Assembly: GCA_031271375.1 (NCBI GenBank)
Contig: JAISVU010000301.1
Coordinates: 1 to 5,839 of the forward strand
From: Clostridiales bacterium
GTDB lineage: Bacteria > Bacillota > Clostridia > Lachnospirales > WRAX01
Direction of reading: 5' to 3'
Length of the DNA stretch: 5,839 nucleotides
The position numbers and the translations under genes were made by a program. The notes under the pieces were generated by a model, which was not told where the DNA came from, did not search any database, and was given only the letters and a program-made list of their open reading frames with translations. Of this stretch, positions 4,463 to 5,839 are shown piece by piece. Every line of letters begins with the position of its first letter. Position 1 is the stretch's first letter.

Positions 4463-5839
4463 ATGCTCTCCTTATTGCTTAACCTTACTATCTCTATGCC
4501 CTTTTCAACGTTCCCCGTAATTATTTGCCTTTCGAGCTGCGCCGCGCCGGGCACGTTCTCCGGGTTATGCGTGATGATAAGGACGGTGTGATCCCTGCCC
4601 AGCTCCGTTACCGTCTCCATAATCGCCCGTTCCGTTTCCGCGTCCAGGGCGGAAGCCGCCTCGTCGAACACCAAAACGGGCGCCTTGCGGCACAGCGCCC
4701 TGGCTATCGCGATACGCTGCTTCTGCCCGCCCGAGAGCGCGGAGCCCTTCTCGCCCACCGGCGTATCGTAGCCCTGGGGCAGCGCGCATATGAACTCATG
4801 CGCGGCGGCGCGTTTCGCGGCTTCTTCAATCTCTTCCCTGCCGGGAGTGCCGGCGCCGATGCTCCCCAGTGCGATATTCTCGGCAACGGTCATATCAAAG
4901 AGCTTGCAGCTCTGATCCACATAAGCGAAACGCCGCCGCCAGGCCCTGGGGTCCGTTTCGGTAATCGAACGCCCTCCCAGCTGGATGTCCAGCCCTTCCC
5001 GCTCATACAGCCCGATAACGGCTTTAAGCAGCGTGGACTTGCCGCTGCCCGACGCCCCGATGAACACGACCGTTTCATTCTCCTCAACCGTCAGGTTGAC
5101 ATTTTGCAGCGTGTCGCTCTCGGCACCTGTGTACCGGAAATTCAAATTCTTGATTTGCAATCTATACCCATTGTCTTCCGTGTCTTTTTCCGGGTTCCGC
5201 GTTCCGGGTTCGTTATAACTATCCAGTATCCCGAACGCGCGCTCCGCGGCGGCGGCGGGGGCCTGCATCCCTGCGATCGCCGCGCCTATGCCGGACATGC
5301 CGTTAGACAGCGCGACGCACATCCCGGGAGCCATCATCAAAACGGGGAACTCCAGTCGCCCCGCAGCCACCAGCCAGCCGCCCAGGGCAAAGACCATCAC
5401 CAGCGTAAGCCAGCCTTGCAAGCTTGTGAACAGATCCCGCCACATTGATATCGCCGCCTCTTTGAACGAAAGGGCTTTTAACGCCGTGTTAGGCCCGTCG
5501 AACCGGCCCCTCGCCTTTTCCTGGATGCCGAAGGCGCGTATCGTCGTCGCACCGGACAGCGTATTCGAGACTTCTTTGACGGCCTCGCTCCAGCTGTCCA
5601 GGCGTTCCTTGCTTATCCTGCCCAGCGGCCCCGCAAAGCGGCTCTGCGCGAAGGCGGCGATACCGCCGATAGCCAGCGCGGCAAGACCCAGCCGGTAATC
5701 TATCGCGAAGATAACCGCAGCGGACATCGTAATCGCGATGATACAGGAGAGGAAAACGTCGGTGGGGTTCCCGACAGCCGCCAGCGCTTGATCCGCCAGG
5801 ACGTTTATCGCCGCTATCCCCTCGCCCGAGTGACCGGGG
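4453..5839 (-). CDS. ABC exporter half-transporter (fused membrane and ATPase domains), 5' end outside window
   Basis: The frame is open from the right edge without a stop: 461 residues are visible, and an internal Met at codon 38 (5727) is not the true start. Complete half-exporters have about 570-600 residues, so roughly 110-140 N-terminal residues with the first membrane helices lie outside. Visible from the edge are the family's HSGE loop, membrane helices, and the coupling region SGATTIRAFGIQEK, then a low-complexity linker and the ATPase domain: Walker A GASGSGKS (5035-5058), signature LSGGQ (4723-4737), Walker B VLVFDE (4660-4677) and switch His in ITHN (4567-4569). All catalytic residues are intact. 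Such proteins work as dimers and export lipids, peptides, drugs or thiols; nothing here shows the substrate. The stop overlaps the importer ATPase start by 10 bases, implying one operon. A second half-transporter could lie just upstream. Confidence 0.88.
   Translation of the reverse strand, partial: PGHSGEGIAAINVLADQALAAVGNPTDVFLSCIIAITMSAAVIFAIDYRLGLAALAIGGIAAFAQSRFAGPLGRISKERLDSWSEAVKEVSNTLSGATTIRAFGIQEKARGRFDGPNTALKALSFKEAAISMWRDLFTSLQGWLTLVMVFALGGWLVAAGRLEFPVLMMAPGMCVALSNGMSGIGAAIAGMQAPAAAAERAFGILDSYNEPGTRNPEKDTEDNGYRLQIKNLNFRYTGAESDTLQNVNLTVEENETVVFIGASGSGKSTLLKAVIGLYEREGLDIQLGGRSITETDPRAWRRRFAYVDQSCKLFDMTVAENIALGSIGAGTPGREEIEEAAKRAAAHEFICALPQGYDTPVGEKGSALSGGQKQRIAIARALCRKAPVLVFDEAASALDAETERAIMETVTELGRDHTVLIITHNPENVPGAAQLERQIITGNVEKGIEIVRLSNKESICH
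5188..5211. repeat. heptanucleotide tandem repeat (TTCCGGG) inside the exporter linker
   Basis: Three consecutive 7-base units TTCCGGG, TTCCGCG and TTCCGGG (5188-5208), plus a partial fourth TTC, encode part of the linker NEPGTRNPEKD between membrane and ATPase domains. Because 7 is not a multiple of 3, gain or loss of one unit would shift the frame of the ATPase domain. Peptides of the EPGTRNPE kind are known to me as translations of such dispersed heptamer repeats. Confidence 0.6.

Noticed and set aside
4525..5448. 307-codon open frame on the plus strand opposite the exporter gene
   Set aside because: It lies wholly antisense to a gene with all ABC ATPase motifs, shows no family pattern and is Arg/Pro/Gly-rich, as expected from a shadow frame in GC-rich DNA.
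5725..5727. ATG as the start of the exporter
   Set aside because: The frame is open and family-like (HSGE loop, hydrophobic helix) upstream to the window edge, so the true start is outside.

Overview
The window looks like a chromosomal segment from an anaerobic bacterium, most likely a Clostridia-type member of the Bacillota. The evidence is strong GGAGG-type ribosome binding sites before almost every gene, an Rpn/PD-(D/E)XK transposase relic with EGRx tetrapeptide repeats, a VapBC-like toxin-antitoxin relic, and a ZnuCB-type metal ABC importer. This placement comes from gene style only; a spirochaete such as a gut Treponema cannot be excluded. The intact genes are rich in GCG, GGC and CGC codons, while the stretches between them (about 1-450, 2465-2800 and 3647-3781) are visibly richer in A+T.

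Layout, left half, plus strand: A good sigma-70-type promoter (138-166) drives a broken Rpn-family nuclease/transposase gene (187-755). It has lost its catalytic middle and carries a frame change and a TGA stop. Its C-terminal 100 codons remain open behind a perfect internal Shine-Dalgarno (438-444, ATG at 453). That frame ends in an ATGA overlap with the next gene, which encodes a 570-residue secreted protein (752-2464) with a helical N-terminal region, a GH26-like glycosidase barrel and a C-terminal Ig-like domain.

Middle: The 336 bases between the convergent gene blocks are not empty. On the minus strand they hold a promoter, a hairpin at the predicted transcript start, a Shine-Dalgarno, a 34-codon antitoxin N-terminus (2615-2719) and the last 24 codons of a PIN-domain VapC toxin (2515-2589). 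This is a toxin-antitoxin operon collapsed by deletion. Its promoter matches the promoter of the Rpn relic at 23 of 31 positions.

Right half, minus strand, transcribed right to left: an ABC exporter half-transporter open at the right edge (4453-5839), an ATP-binding subunit overlapping it by 10 bases (3782-4462), and a ZnuB/MntB-type permease (2801-3646). The two importer genes are separated by 135 bases holding a long imperfect palindrome of a dispersed-repeat type. The linker of the exporter carries a heptanucleotide tandem repeat. No substrate-binding protein or metal-responsive regulator lies inside the window. Overall, a metal-importer operon and a secreted carbohydrate-active protein are separated and flanked by remains of two, perhaps three, toxin-like or mobile genes. 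I found no RNA genes, CRISPR arrays or complete insertion sequences.
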